Assembly (NCBI GenBank): GCA_022818135.1
Contig: JAFMSR010000017.1
Location: 754,002 to 818,001 of the forward strand
DNA length: 64,000 bases
Origin: Saxidomus purpurata
Lineage: Eukaryota > Mollusca > Bivalvia > Venerida > Veneridae
Direction: 5' to 3'
Shown piece after piece: positions 32,302 through 42,069 of this stretch (positions are counted from its first letter, which is position 1; each line of letters starts with the position of its first letter). Position numbers and translations under genes: made by a program. The notes beneath the pieces were generated by a model that worked only from the letters and a program-made list of their open reading frames with translations, made no database searches and was not told where the DNA came from.

Positions 32302-32675
32302 TTAATAATATGTGTTATATGGATGAAATCTTTGCCCACGTCCGTTACCCCCGCGATTTATGGGAGAGAGATTATCATCGTCAACTCTCAACGTTGTGGG
32401 TTGAGCACCATCAACTCCTTTGTACACTGTAGACCGTACTTGTCCCGTACCTTCTGCTGGAAGGAGCGTGTTATCATTACTTGGTGAATGCACCAACTGG
32501 ACAATACGTTGACCTGGTTTTATGTTTTGCTCACTATACTGATCCCTTGCAGCTATCTCCTGTAACACATCATTTATTTATTGTTGACTTTACAAAAGCT
32601 TTAACGGTAAACAGGGTGAGCAGTAATTATATGTATTATCTGATGGGAATCAATTTAACAGATCTTTTTCTTTGA
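32302..32675. other. Ambiguous coding segment, both strands partly open
   Basis: On the minus strand an 88-codon frame (32568-32302, MLQEIAARDQYSEQ..., Gly/Asn/Asp-rich end) is open and follows an AG (TGTTACAG). On the plus strand a frame from about 32338 (MDEIFAHVRYPRDLWERDYH) has one TAG and continues to 32675. Neither has a recognised domain. One strand probably held a Polinton accessory gene. Confidence 0.3.
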
Positions 32676-32693
32676 AAGTAAGCATTAATTAGT

Positions 32694-33116
32694 ATGGAAT
32701 TAAAGGACTTTTTCTTTATTAACAAGTATCCTTGCACTAATCTGGTCTGCGAAGACTGTATTGCAAGATGTACATTCATCGATCCTTACACTCAAAAACA
32801 GATGATCAAGTGTCCATTCTGTAGAACACAATCACCAATGGTAAAAGTGTATTACTGGAGATATTCAGACGAGAGAAGAAATATGATCAAATCGAAAGAA
32901 AACTGGAACTATTGGTTTAATCGTTTAGGTTATAAAAACATCATCCGATCTTACATTAGAAATCCTGTGTTCAACAATGACCCTATTCACAACTTACTTC
33001 ATACTGGACGGTTTGATGATCTCCATGGTGCTGGTGTATGTGTAGATAGACAGATGGCAAGGAACTTTGTGATCAATCAAATGGACGTTTTCCTGAGACA
33101 GCAAGCGCAACGCTAA
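32694..33116 (+). CDS. RING-like Cys-rich protein of the Polinton
   Basis: 140 aa. NKYPCTNLVCEDCIAR followed by KCPFCRTQSP resembles the second half of a C3HC4 RING; the first CxxC pair expected just upstream of KDFFF is not present in this frame, so the protein is N-terminally truncated, has an upstream exon, or is a divergent RING. The C-terminal 90 residues are basic and aromatic (YWRYSDERRNMIKSKENWNY). With the BIR gene it suggests ubiquitin- or apoptosis-related cargo. Complete frame with stop; no close paralogue among the host RING exons in the window. Confidence 0.55.
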   Translation: MELKDFFFINKYPCTNLVCEDCIARCTFIDPYTQKQMIKCPFCRTQSPMVKVYYWRYSDERRNMIKSKENWNYWFNRLGYKNIIRSYIRNPVFNNDPIHNLLHTGRFDDLHGAGVCVDRQMARNFVINQMDVFLRQQAQR

Positions 33117-33868
33117 AGACAACATTATTGTATCATTACAAAACTTTTTTTAACAACAGGGCTGCGATACATCGTCTTCATTTAGTGTTTTAACACCTAA
33201 TGTACGGTATTCGCAAGGATAGTACAAGGCTGTTTCATATTTTTCCTTCCTATATTACTGTTTACTTTTTTACAATGATAAATGTATTATAAAAGACTGT
33301 TTTTTATATATTTGTAACTTGTTATATTAATAAAATAAAACATTAGAGTGTTTTTCATGTTTTATAGTCAACGTACGCTGTATTCCTGAAATATGAGTGA
33401 TATACTTGTGACCTTTCTTGAATAACATAAAACATTCTATTTGAATAGCATTTTTTTGTTGCATTTAGGTAGGTTTTTAAGATAGTGGTACACTAAAAAG
33501 ATGGACAAACACCATAGAATAAAATGATTTGATTTATTTCCTCTAGAAGATAGCAGACATAACACTTTCAGCACTGTGTACCCTGCACGATATCCGTTTA
33601 ACGTGATGATAGTCTAATACAGTACGGTAGCGCTTTTTATTAAAGAAAAGGTCACGTGGTGAATTGCGAATGAATATTGTGTAAACATGGACCTATTTTC
33701 ATCGATAAAAAGAAGAATAAACTGTTTTCATAGAAGTTATGCATTACAACAATCTTTTCCTATTACATACTTATTTTAAACTACATTCACGTAAAGGTAT
33801 AACCTTTTACCGATGATCGTTCATTCAAAACTAAAAAGTAATTAGATACCAAATATTGGTACTTTATC
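33117..33868. other. AT-rich intergenic region
   Basis: No supported gene. AATAAAATAAAAC at about 33340 could serve as the polyadenylation signal for the RING-like gene. Confidence 0.4.
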
Positions 33869-33922
33869 TTGAGCGAGATGATCACTGCTGATTCATCGAT
33901 TCCCGCCATCACGAGATCAAAT

Positions 33923-35221
33923 ATGGCTGCCTTTTTTGTCTTCGTATTTTTAACAGTGTTTACTGTATATCTAAACGCAATCACCGTCATAGAAGACTTG
34001 AAGTGTAGTAACAATTACCCTGTTATGAATTGTCAGTTCCAAAGAGATGATAATTACACGACAAGAAACATATACAGAACTGTAGAAAGAGTCGTATTCA
34101 ACAATTTTCAAGACAGCATTTTGAATTTGACTAATTTTCCTAGTGTAAAACGGTTTCAATATGAACACTCAGCATTCGATCAGCTGAAACCATGCCAGCA
34201 TCTTTGGAGCAAGGAAAACCGGAATGTAACTGTAGCTGAGATAAATTCATACAGTAGCACAACAGCTACAACGATTTGTCACCTATTTGGTGTAAGTATA
34301 TCTTACTTCAACCCTGACATTCTAATGGTTTGAATGTGTCTTCACATAGCTCGTATGTGTGTCTTGTCTTTTAAGCTAGGTACAAATCAGTTTGGTGTGT
34401 TGTATCTAAAAGGTACAAACCATTTGATTCGCTAACGTGGCAAGTGTTTGTTTTTCCTATTGATGTCAAACCCCATTTTGAGGACATAGACATGCGCTTT
34501 AAGTCAAGTCAGTTGACTGCTTCCTGGGTGTCATAACCAGTAATTGCATTAATGTGGATTGCGGAAGTCGAAAGAGAATCTCACCACTAGTGGGATTCGA
34601 ACCCACGACCCCCGGGTAAGGAGTCCGATGCTCTACCCCTACACCACTCTTCCTCCAAGTGCTCTACCGAGGGATCTAAAAGGAGCTTCTGCAAACCACT
34701 CATAGTAGTTATGAAGTTCATACCATGACACATATATTCTTTATATTCTTTTTTATACTTTTTATTTTTATAAAAGTGTTAGCTCACTTTAACATCTATT
34801 TTAGTCACAAGAAGTACCAAATACCTCAACTATGGAAATGACGAGTAGAACACCATCTACAATCAGTAGAACACCATCTCCAACAAGATCACCTTCAAGG
34901 ACACATAAAACACTATTTACTATGAGAACACCATCTACAACAAGAACACCATCAGTGACAAGTAGAACACCATCTACAACAACACCTTCAAGGACACGTA
35001 AAACACTATTTACGACGAGAACACCATCTACAACAAGTAGAACACCATTTACAATAAAACCAAACATTAACACCCAGGCTGTTAGTGTGAATGGTATACA
35101 CATAGATGATGGAACATTTGATGATAATGCCCAACAACTTAAAAAATCAGGTTTTATATTGTTCATGTTTATTCCTACCTCCCCTAGTTGTTTTTTTTTC
35201 TTTTTTAAGAAAAACATTTGA
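33923..35221 (+). CDS. Spliced secreted protein with Thr/Ser/Pro-rich stalk
   Basis: Exon 1 (33923-34291): a strong signal peptide (MAAFFVFVFLTVFTVYLNAI) followed by about 100 residues with Cys and Asn-X-Ser/Thr sites (NYT, NLT, NVT). It ends exactly at GGT/GTAAGT in phase 0. Exon 2 starts at 34805 after TATTTTAG, also phase 0, and encodes tandem-like SRTPST / TRTPST units, a mucin-like stalk, then an acidic stretch. The frame runs to 35221; a further splice (CAG/GTTTTA near 35150) is possible. No transmembrane helix other than a poly-Phe run from T-tracts. Looks like a heavily glycosylated secreted or surface protein. An upstream in-frame ATG at 33869 exists. Confidence 0.6.
34292..34804 (+). 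other. Intron of the secreted-protein gene
   Basis: GTAAGT donor, TTTTAG acceptor, 513 bp, phase 0. It contains a tRNA-like sequence on the minus strand (34581-34656). Confidence 0.6.
34581..34656 (-). repeat. tRNA-like sequence, probably SINE head
   Basis: On the minus strand a box A-like TGGTGTAGGGGTAGAGC and a box B GGTTCGAATCCC occur with tRNA spacing, and arms around ATCGGACTCC are partly pairable. Acceptor-stem pairing is poor, so a tRNA-derived SINE is more likely than a tRNA gene. Confidence 0.6.
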
Positions 35222-35691
35222 TTGATGTATATATTCATTTTTTCTAGTCATTTTTATTACAATGAATGTTATGATATAGTTTTAATACAGAGAATGTTAT
35301 GATATAGTTAAAAGATAACACTGTTTGGTTTATGACAGCAGTGGTACTGAAAACACCTGATCAATGTAGATTAAAGTGGTGCTACCTGTTAGAAAAGTTT
35401 ATTTTTCTTAATAATAGAAAGTTATGTGTACTATCATACTAGTATTAAACTCAGTATTACTTCACAATACATAACCGGTATTAATGCTTTATGAAAGTTG
35501 TTGTATATGTTCAACATTCCTATAAATATTGTTTATGATACTCTTCAGGTTTTATATTGTTCATGTTTATTCCTACCTCCCCTAGTTTTTTTTTTTTTTT
35601 AAGAAAAATATTTGATTGATGTATATTTTTTTAAGAAAAACATTTGATTGATGTATATTTTTTAAAATAATAAAAAATCATTCGATAAATA
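35222..35691. repeat. Short duplications with T-tracts
   Basis: The segment beginning GGTTTTATATTGTTCATG at about 35151 recurs at about 35549, and AAGAAAAACATTTGATTGATG occurs three times. No gene. Confidence 0.55.
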
Positions 35692-35970
35692 TTACTTAGC
35701 TGACTCACTAATTTCCTCCTCCAGTATTGGTATGTCTTGCTCTTCATCAGAACTCAAATCTATCCCTCTCAAATTGTTCATTGATAGTATAGTATTGCAC
35801 ATTTTCAATTTTCTCTTCATCTTTCTATTTCTTCTTCTACTTTCATTTACTAAATCTTTTGCAAGTTTGAATTTTCTTTTTCCTTCATTTATCTGTCTTT
35901 GGAACATACAAAGATGAATTCTTACAGTCTCCTTCATATCATCGTACATATCTCTAGTAAAATGTATCAA
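35692..35970 (-). CDS. Basic coiled-coil protein with acidic tail
   Basis: 92 aa: DDMKETVRIHLCMFQRQ, a Lys/Arg-rich helix (NESRRRNRKMKRKLKM), then an acidic C-terminus (SSDEEQDIPILEEE). Resembles a small DNA- or RNA-binding helix protein; no family recognised. Third minus-strand type of accessory ORF in the right arm. Confidence 0.4.
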   Translation of the reverse strand: MIHFTRDMYDDMKETVRIHLCMFQRQINEGKRKFKLAKDLVNESRRRNRKMKRKLKMCNTILSMNNLRGIDLSSDEEQDIPILEEEISESAK

Positions 35971-36512
35971 CTCTGATTTTTTTTATATATTTAATGTTAA
36001 TTCTGAAGAAAGAAAATAAACAACTGCTTCTTTCTCAATGTGCTTAGGTTGTGTGTAATGATTTGAAATGTGGTGATTTGAAATGTGGTTCATTAATCAA
36101 ACACGTGGAATCAAATTTCTTTTTTATGATCTAAATTTAAACAGAATAGTTTACATAAGATGACAATGAATGCTCTTTAGACTAGCTTTATTCCATTTTT
36201 TACATCGTTTTTACATATTTTTTGTCTTTGAAAAGAAAAAAAAACTTGAGAAGTGTATAAATATGGTTATTTCATGTCTAGTTGTCCTATTATATTCTGA
36301 TAAAAACCAAGTGGAATTATCCATTTCATCAAATTGCTCCCAAAATAACAAAATGTCAGCATAAAAAAGTACTTACTGCATAATCATTTGATACAAAAGG
36401 GTAAAACTGATCCTTGATCATAGTCTGTTCAGTGGGTACTAATTCAAATAATGTAATGTATAAAAAAGATGTACTGTCTTTTTATATATGAAAATATTAT
36501 AACAAAAGGTAT
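35971..36512. other. Intergenic AT-rich region
   Basis: Nothing recognisable beyond A/T tracts. Confidence 0.4.
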
Positions 36513-36893
36513 CTACTTTAAATCCAACAGCTCCAGCATTCGTCGGAGCATTCGCCCTCGTGAAGTGTTCCCCAAGGCGGTGACGACTTCTCCCTGATGA
36601 ATTGGTCTACCATGGGAGACACCTACATTAGTCCTTTTCTGTATAACTGGTACCACCACTCCCACAGGTCGTGTCCTTCGTTGCTTTACAATTCCAGCTG
36701 GTGAGTTACACTGACCTGTGTTCCAGTCCTCGCACGTTTGTCCAAACACCATAGTATTTTCGGGGCGAGATGGAGACTCCAGTGTTTCCACTGGAAGGGG
36801 CACAGGTTCCTCTACTTCCTGTGTCCCTTCTTGTACTGGCGACTCACCCCTATTAGGAGATACTGTAGCAACTTGGCAGTGAGACATCTTCAC
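36513..36893 (-). CDS. Low-complexity Pro/Glu/Val-rich ORF near right terminus
   Basis: 126 aa, MKMSHCQVATVSPNRGES, then a Glu/Pro/Val-rich section, a TRPVGVVVPVIQKRT stretch and an Arg/Leu helix at the end (SRGRMLRRMLELLDLK). Uninterrupted and less AT-rich than its surroundings, which supports coding. Last ORF before the right terminal repeat. Function unknown. Confidence 0.45.
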   Translation of the reverse strand: MKMSHCQVATVSPNRGESPVQEGTQEVEEPVPLPVETLESPSRPENTMVFGQTCEDWNTGQCNSPAGIVKQRRTRPVGVVVPVIQKRTNVGVSHGRPIHQGEVVTALGNTSRGRMLRRMLELLDLK

Positions 36894-37193
36894 AGTAAAT
36901 GATGATAGTATTACAGCATTTGAGTTTACAGGTTATAAACTCCGTTTAGGAGACATGATTGGAAATATGTAGATGTGTGATGGTCTTAATTATGGTCTTA
37001 TGATCTTTTTGACAGTTGCTTGAGTTTTATTTTACAAAACATCATTTAATTTTTTTATGAAATCTTACATTCAGGATTTTACTAGAGTTTAATGAGGCAC
37101 AAAAAAATGGTACATTTACGAGATAATGAGGTATAAAAAATATGGTATATACCTGAAGTCACTATACTTTAAGTTCAAGTCAGTGCATTTTAC
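36894..37193. other. Non-coding region before right terminal repeat
   Basis: AT-rich, no feature seen. Confidence 0.4.
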
Positions 37194-37437
37194 CTCCGAG
37201 TGCTCTGGGATGTGTTATGCACCATCAGTGTCTTTTTACGTCTGGGACGTATTCTGTACCCCCAGTGCCTTTTTACGTCTTCTGGGACGTATTTCGCATC
37301 CTCAGTGCCTTTTTACGTCTTCTGGGACGTATTTCGCACCCCCAGTGCCTTTTTACGTCTTCTGGGACGTATTTCGCATCCTCGGTGCCTTTTTACGTCT
37401 TCTGGGACGTATTCTGTACACTCAATTCCATACTACT
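37194..37437 (-). repeat. Polinton right terminal inverted repeat
   Basis: Same outer sequence in inverted orientation, but with about five of the 43-bp subunits, so it is about 90 bp longer than the left end. Each subunit has the inverted repeat ACGTC-CCAGAA-GACGT. Different copy numbers at the two ends point to slippage or unequal exchange after or during replication. Plus-strand frames through it (37126-37518) are open only because of the repeat. Confidence 0.85.
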
Positions 37438-37443
37438 AATACC
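37438..37443. repeat. Target-site duplication, right copy (AATACC)
   Basis: Follows the element end CATACTACT and continues into AACACTATTCCATTG, matching unit A exactly. Confidence 0.9.
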
Positions 37444-37669
37444 AACACTATTCCATTGAAAAATACCACTGAAACTGAGGTGGAATTCCAGGTGAAGTTC
37501 CAGTGGTATTCCAGATGATCATTTTCACTAGGGTAGTCTTCTGGTCTAGGATCCGGCTACCTAGACCAAAAGGCTAGGTAGCCGTACATATATTTTACCG
37601 TCAAAGAAAAGTTGAACTTCACTCAATGTCTCGTGATATGATATTCACAAATGTTGATTTCTCTTTCAG
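37444..37669. repeat. Right half of the split minisatellite, intron of unit C
   Basis: Continues the TGGAATTCCA repeat interrupted by the Polinton, then the conserved GGCTACCTAG hairpin and the intron end TTTCTCTTTCAG. Confidence 0.65.
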
Positions 37670-38079
37670 CAAACAGGCAGAATTCCTCAAACTCAATCTT
37701 GAATGAGATAATTTCAGTGTCTAGTGATAGCAAAGATGAATTGCCAGACATCTATCCGGCGAAGAAAGGAATTCGAGGCTTTCATAGGTTTCGTCCCTAT
37801 AGAAAGAATACAATTGCTACTGACAAGAACAAATCTGTAGAGTCTCCGGTGACTCAGAATCAGAATCAGAGCCAATTGCAACCAGTAGAACATCGAGCTG
37901 AAATAAGATATGATTTGCTGCGTTGCATGATTTGTTTGAGCAACGAGAAGGAAAGTACATTTGTGCCTTGCTGACACACTGTGTGTCAAGATTGTTCTGT
38001 GAAAACTAATGAAACGAAACAGTATCGCTTCTGTCGATGCAAAATAAAAGAAGTGGTGAAGGTGCGACTGACAGATTGA
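37670..38079 (+). pseudogene. Unit C terminal RING exon, stop inside RING
   Basis: The linker is intact (CGA where units A and B have TGA). Inside the RING the CGA codon of VPCRHTV has become TGA (TTGCTGACACAC), and CCFC reads YRFC here (CAGTATCGCTTCTGT). So the last zinc-ligand pair is also damaged. AATAAA at 38109. Separated from the rest of its unit by the 19-kb Polinton. Confidence 0.7.
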
Positions 38080-38299
38080 TTGTTTGGTGTGATTCACTGT
38101 AGCATTGCAATAAATAAATGCAATTCAATGTACAGCTTTGGTCGTTGTCTTTTCACAATGTATATCAATACTAGTGGCATGATCTTGTCAAGGTATTGTG
38201 TTTCGACTCTGCTGTAACCTGACAAAGTCATGTCGGTGAGAAATTATTTTCCTTACTTAAAATAAGACAATGATCCCTAGCTGTTTGTTTCTCATTTTT

Positions 38300-39276
38300 C
38301 AAATCCGTATTACGACTACTCAGCTTTGTCACTTGGCAACAACAACAACATGTTTAATTTGGGTACAGAATACCAACTAGACAATGGCAAGCTACCGATC
38401 AAAACTTCGGAAATTACTGAGACAAACAGAAGGAAACAAGAGGGCCAAGATGGCCCTATATCGCTACCTTGGTACAAGTCAACTTGCCTGGTGGAAGATC
38501 ACTAGATAATGTTATATACCAAATAGGTTTTCCTATATACGCCTTTGTAAAACAAATGACCCCAATTTTGACCCCAGGGGCATAATTTGAACAAACTTTG
38601 AAGAGGTCTACTAGGCAATGCTACATGCCAAATATCTAAGCTCTAGGCCTTGTGGTTTCTGAGAAAAAGATTTTTAAAATCATTCCTATATAAGCCTATG
38701 TTAAACTAAGTGATCCCCGGTGCAGGGTCAATTTTGACCCGGGGGTAATAATTTGAACAATCTTGGTAGAGGTCCACTAGCCAATGCTACATGCCAAATA
38801 TCTAAGCTCTAGGCCTTGTGGTTTCAGAGAAGAAGATTTTTAACGTTTTTCCTATATATTCCTATGCAAAACTAAGGGCCCACCCGTGCGGGGTCAATTT
38901 TGACCCGGGGATCATAATTTGAACAAACTTGGTAGAGGTCCACCAGACAATGCTACATGCCAAATATCTAAGCTCTAGGCCTTGTGGTTTCAGAGGAGAA
39001 GATTTTTAAAGTTTTTCCTATTTGTTGCCATAGCAACCAGAGTTCTGCATGGAATGGAATTCTTTGAACAATTTTGGTAGAGCTTCATGCAAGGAACATT
39101 CCTGCATAGTTTTATCAACATTGGCCTAGAGGTTTCAGAGGAGATGTCATTTGAATCAAAATGTTGACGGACGACGGACAATCATCCATCAGAAAAGCTC
39201 ACCCTGGCGTAGCCAGGTGAGCTAAAAAGCAGCAACAAGTATCAAAGAAACTACAAAATTAATAGCAAGAAAAAGG
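38300..39276 (+). pseudogene. Unit D, first exon, start lost and split by Rep-A
   Basis: Begins at CAAATCCGTATTACGAC: a deletion has fused upstream spacer (CTCATTTTT) to the exon and removed the ATG. The exon is then cut at 38436 by Rep-A and resumes at 39225 (AAAAGCAGCAACAAG). Confidence 0.55.
38437..39224 (+). repeat. Rep-A copy in unit D exon 1
   Basis: Both termini present (CAAGAGGGCCAAGATGGCCC; CTCACCCTGGCGTAGCCAGG). Four internal units. Confidence 0.75.
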
Positions 39277-39390
39277 AATAGTACTGTTAAGATTTCATTT
39301 TCCTGAATTTCATCTTTGTTCAGGTTACTTGTATCGAGGATCCTTTGATAGAGTTTTGACTATGTACATATTTCATTTTTTCAATTTCAG

Positions 39391-39748
39391 CAAACACGAC
39401 GCCAGATTCAAAAGCACTGTCATTGACCCAGGAAATGAAAACAAACGTACAAGATCAACAGGAAAATAGGAGGAGACAACATGCCAAAGAAATTCATCTT
39501 TCTCTAATTGAGGAAAACAAAACGACTTATGATGAATTTCAACAAAGCTTGAAGATTTGTCGAATATACAACAGCAGATGTTAGCTGCAATTGACGAATA
39601 TAACAACAATCAGTGCATCAGTCAGGATATGTTATCCTCATTGGAATCATGGAACTCTGTCATAGACAATGTGCGAAATCGCAAAGAACAAAATTTAATA
39701 CCACAATGTAAATGGTGTCACGGTTCTCCACTATCTAACCCTCCGAAA
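39391..39748 (+). pseudogene. Unit D, second exon
   Basis: Intact TTTCAG acceptor and AAA/GTAATT donor, but the CAGCAGATG frame change is present. The CKWCHGSPLSNPPK end is conserved. Confidence 0.55.
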
Positions 39749-40284
39749 GTAATTGGAAAGTAGCTATGATTTAACTGAAATTTAAACTAATTTTGCTTGA
39801 ATTATTTATCTACAGGGCTTATCAAGTTCAACAGGTATCTTGTCTGTCCCATTGTTACGTCCGGCTGACCAGCAAATATTATGTAACCTACGTATGACCT
39901 TTTACTGTGGAAAACATCGAACTATTGTGCTTATACGTAAAACTCGTTGCATATATGTGCGTAAAACGTCATTTCCGGTTGTTCTTTTTGTTTAAATTAT
40001 GACTGGCAATAACCAGGGAATAAAATGAAGCTAAACAAGGTTGGTGAAAGTTCCTACTGACTTAAACGTTTTAGTTGTTAACATAGCAACCACAGTTCTG
40101 CATGGAATGGAATTATTTGAACAACTATGAGAGGGCTTCATGCAAGGAACACCCCTGTCAAGTTCCATCAACATTGGCCATGTGGTTTCAGAGGAGATGT
40201 TGTTTGAAGGAAAATGTTAACAGACGTACGACGGATGGAATGCAATCCTAATAGCTCACTGTAACACTTCGATATTATTCAAAG
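39749..40284 (+). other. Intron of unit D with Rep-A-derived 3' part
   Basis: Counterpart of 11978-12525. Confidence 0.5.
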
Positions 40285-40449
40285 AAAAGTGGAAGATGGT
40301 CGGTTTTTCCAGTGAAGGAAAAAAAGGATTATGCATATGTGAAGGGCATTGCTCAGAGAGCACTGAAGATGAGATTGAATGACCATGTTGGGATGAAGAT
40401 GATCCTAGGAGGTTGGAATTGCATTTGGCACCAAATGAACCTCCTGCCT
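40285..40449 (+). pseudogene. Unit D, third exon, truncated array end
   Basis: Reads through KKDYAYVKGIAQRA-like sequence, then loses frame after GGGATGAAG. After CCTCCTGCC the sequence jumps to the CTAGACCAAAAGGCTAGG hairpin and leaves the family: the array ends here. Confidence 0.5.
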
Positions 40450-40715
40450 AGACCAAAAGGCTAGGTAGCGGTGCATATATTTCATACGTTTGTTTCTTTT
40501 CATTTTTAACAGTTTAATTAGTTTAATACATCTTGCATAAGTCATAACTTTTCCTCGCTATATTGTTGGTACAATACACCAGTCCTGTAAAGGCGACCTG
40601 TTACAGTTAGATCCTTTGGATCAATCGGAACTCATCGGTGATGAATGCTTCACCAGTCTCGGATGTATCATGTAAGCCGCCATTGGAACTATTTTTGGTC
40701 ACATGATAAAAAAAC

Positions 40716-41057
40716 ATGGCGGCACAGGAGCAAAACAAATGTTTGCTGTGCAGTTCAACTGTAAAAAGATTGTTTAACCTAAATAACAATAAGTGTAGAG
40801 GGGTAAATGCATGTGTTAAAATTAAGCTGGAAAGAATGCTGAAATGTGGATTAACGTTACAAGAGCATACTGAGAAAGTTTACTTTTGTGAGCAGTGCAT
40901 TGACTACATTATAGAACACGAGAAAGAAGTAGCAGTTTCGTCGGGGAATGTTAAAGCTGTTATAGAAAACAGTAGAAGAACAAAGTGTGGTGTTTTAACT
41001 CCAAGAGCGAAGGTAGCTGATTCCCTAGCATTATCTGTGGAGAAATTGAAAAAATGA
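40716..41057 (+). CDS. Zinc-finger (CxxC...CxxC) protein or first exon
   Basis: 113 aa, MAAQEQNKCLLCSSTVKRLF ... VYFCEQCIDYIIEHEKEV. Two CxxC pairs about 48 residues apart with a helix between resemble an N-terminal ZAD-like zinc module. The stop TGA precedes a possible donor (ACAG/GTAATT), so it may be short or a first exon. Unlike its neighbours it shows no decay. Confidence 0.45.
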   Translation: MAAQEQNKCLLCSSTVKRLFNLNNNKCRGVNACVKIKLERMLKCGLTLQEHTEKVYFCEQCIDYIIEHEKEVAVSSGNVKAVIENSRRTKCGVLTPRAKVADSLALSVEKLKK

Positions 41058-41733
41058 AATTGACAGGTAATTTAACGTAGAACACATAGTTTTCACCTTT
41101 TATCTGATTTTACTAGTGTTTTCTTGTTTTCCATTGTTTCTATAATTCATTCAGCTCATCGATCTGACCATTTTTTTGATCTGATATTTTATAGTTGTCA
41201 AACCTCAGAGAAAGAAAGCGCACATCGAAAAGCTATCTTGCTGGCTTCAACGTTTAATTAATAAGACTACCATATGTCTTACTGCCTGAGGCTTATAGAG
41301 CTTATAGAGCTTTAGGACATAAGTTTGGTTATCTGGTATCTCATCTCATTATTATTACTTTGCCCTCTCTCTTCATCTTTCTATCTTCTCTCTTCATCTT
41401 TCTATCTACAGACACTTTCGACAATGGCTATTTCCTACCATAATTTCTGACAATTTCTTGGTAGACTTCATACCATATAATATTATAGTATCTTTAATTT
41501 GTTTCAACCTTATTTTGCTTACAGAGACATGTGGTTATGATGCTGCTGAAAAAAATACTCTGAACAAAATTGCCTTTGGAGATAAACATACCTATGCAAC
41601 ATACAGTGCACCTGTGGAAAAATAAAGATGTTTCAGGTATCTTATCAGAAATTGACAATCAGCTTAAATTAATACGTTTTATTTCAAAACAAGTCACAAA
41701 ATATTTCTGATATTAACTTATTCAACGTAGCAG
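41058..41733. other. Non-coding, CTCTCTTCATCTTTCTATCT duplication
   Basis: Possible intron; a pyrimidine-rich direct repeat at about 41370-41405. Confidence 0.35.
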
Positions 41734-42069
41734 TTGTTGAATTTCAAAAAGTATGCCCGTTCCTCTTCCAAATTTTACTTGTTGCATTTACGTAGAATTG
41801 AAAATCCTCTGTCAAAAATTGCAACGCCTGCAACTGTTTATGGTATGATCCTGCATAGTCGCAATAACAGGATTTCAGCTATTCAGCGATTGTATTCCAC
41901 AGTTGCACTTGCATACAGTGCTGACAATAGGGTAACATTGTTCAGAATGTTCACACATAGTCTTGCTCCCGGCTGTACATTATTCAAGTCTGTGAAATTA
42001 AGAGAACCAAATACTTTCTTGATAACAAAATTATACAAAGTGTTCAAGCTATGTAAATCACAAATGTAA
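41734..42069 (+). CDS. Possible exon, helical, unknown family
   Basis: 111 codons containing YGMILHSRNNRISAIQRLYS and DNRVTLFRMFTHS. It could belong with the zinc-finger ORF 680 bp upstream as parts of one gene, but no joining splice sites were established. Confidence 0.3.
   Translation: MLNFKKYARSSSKFYLLHLRRIENPLSKIATPATVYGMILHSRNNRISAIQRLYSTVALAYSADNRVTLFRMFTHSLAPGCTLFKSVKLREPNTFLITKLYKVFKLCKSQM

Larger units (their letters stand above)
18275..37437. mobile_element. Maverick/Polinton (adintovirus-like) element, 19,163 bp
   Basis: Bounded by terminal inverted repeats starting AGTAGTATGGAATTGAGTGT (right end read on the minus strand) and by a 6-bp direct duplication AATACC. The 5'-AG...CT-3' ends and 6-bp duplications are hallmarks of Polintons. 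The paralogous unit A holds the unoccupied site at 7361. Content: integrase with chromodomain, penton-like, basic core, truncated major capsid, two small conserved proteins, packaging ATPase, and a right arm with BIR, zinc-binding, RING-like and secreted proteins. No DNA polymerase B or adenain-type protease was seen. About 5.5 kb is later insertions (23130-23712, 27285-29586, 29672-32266). Confidence 0.93.

Noticed and set aside
34801..35238. 145-codon minus-strand Val/Leu-rich frame
   Set aside because: Antisense of the Thr/Ser/Pro exon; the plus strand has a matched splice site and signal peptide.
37126..37518. Plus-strand ORFs with repeated FLRLLGRISH / FTSSGTYF
   Set aside because: Translation of the terminal 43-bp subrepeats in all three frames.
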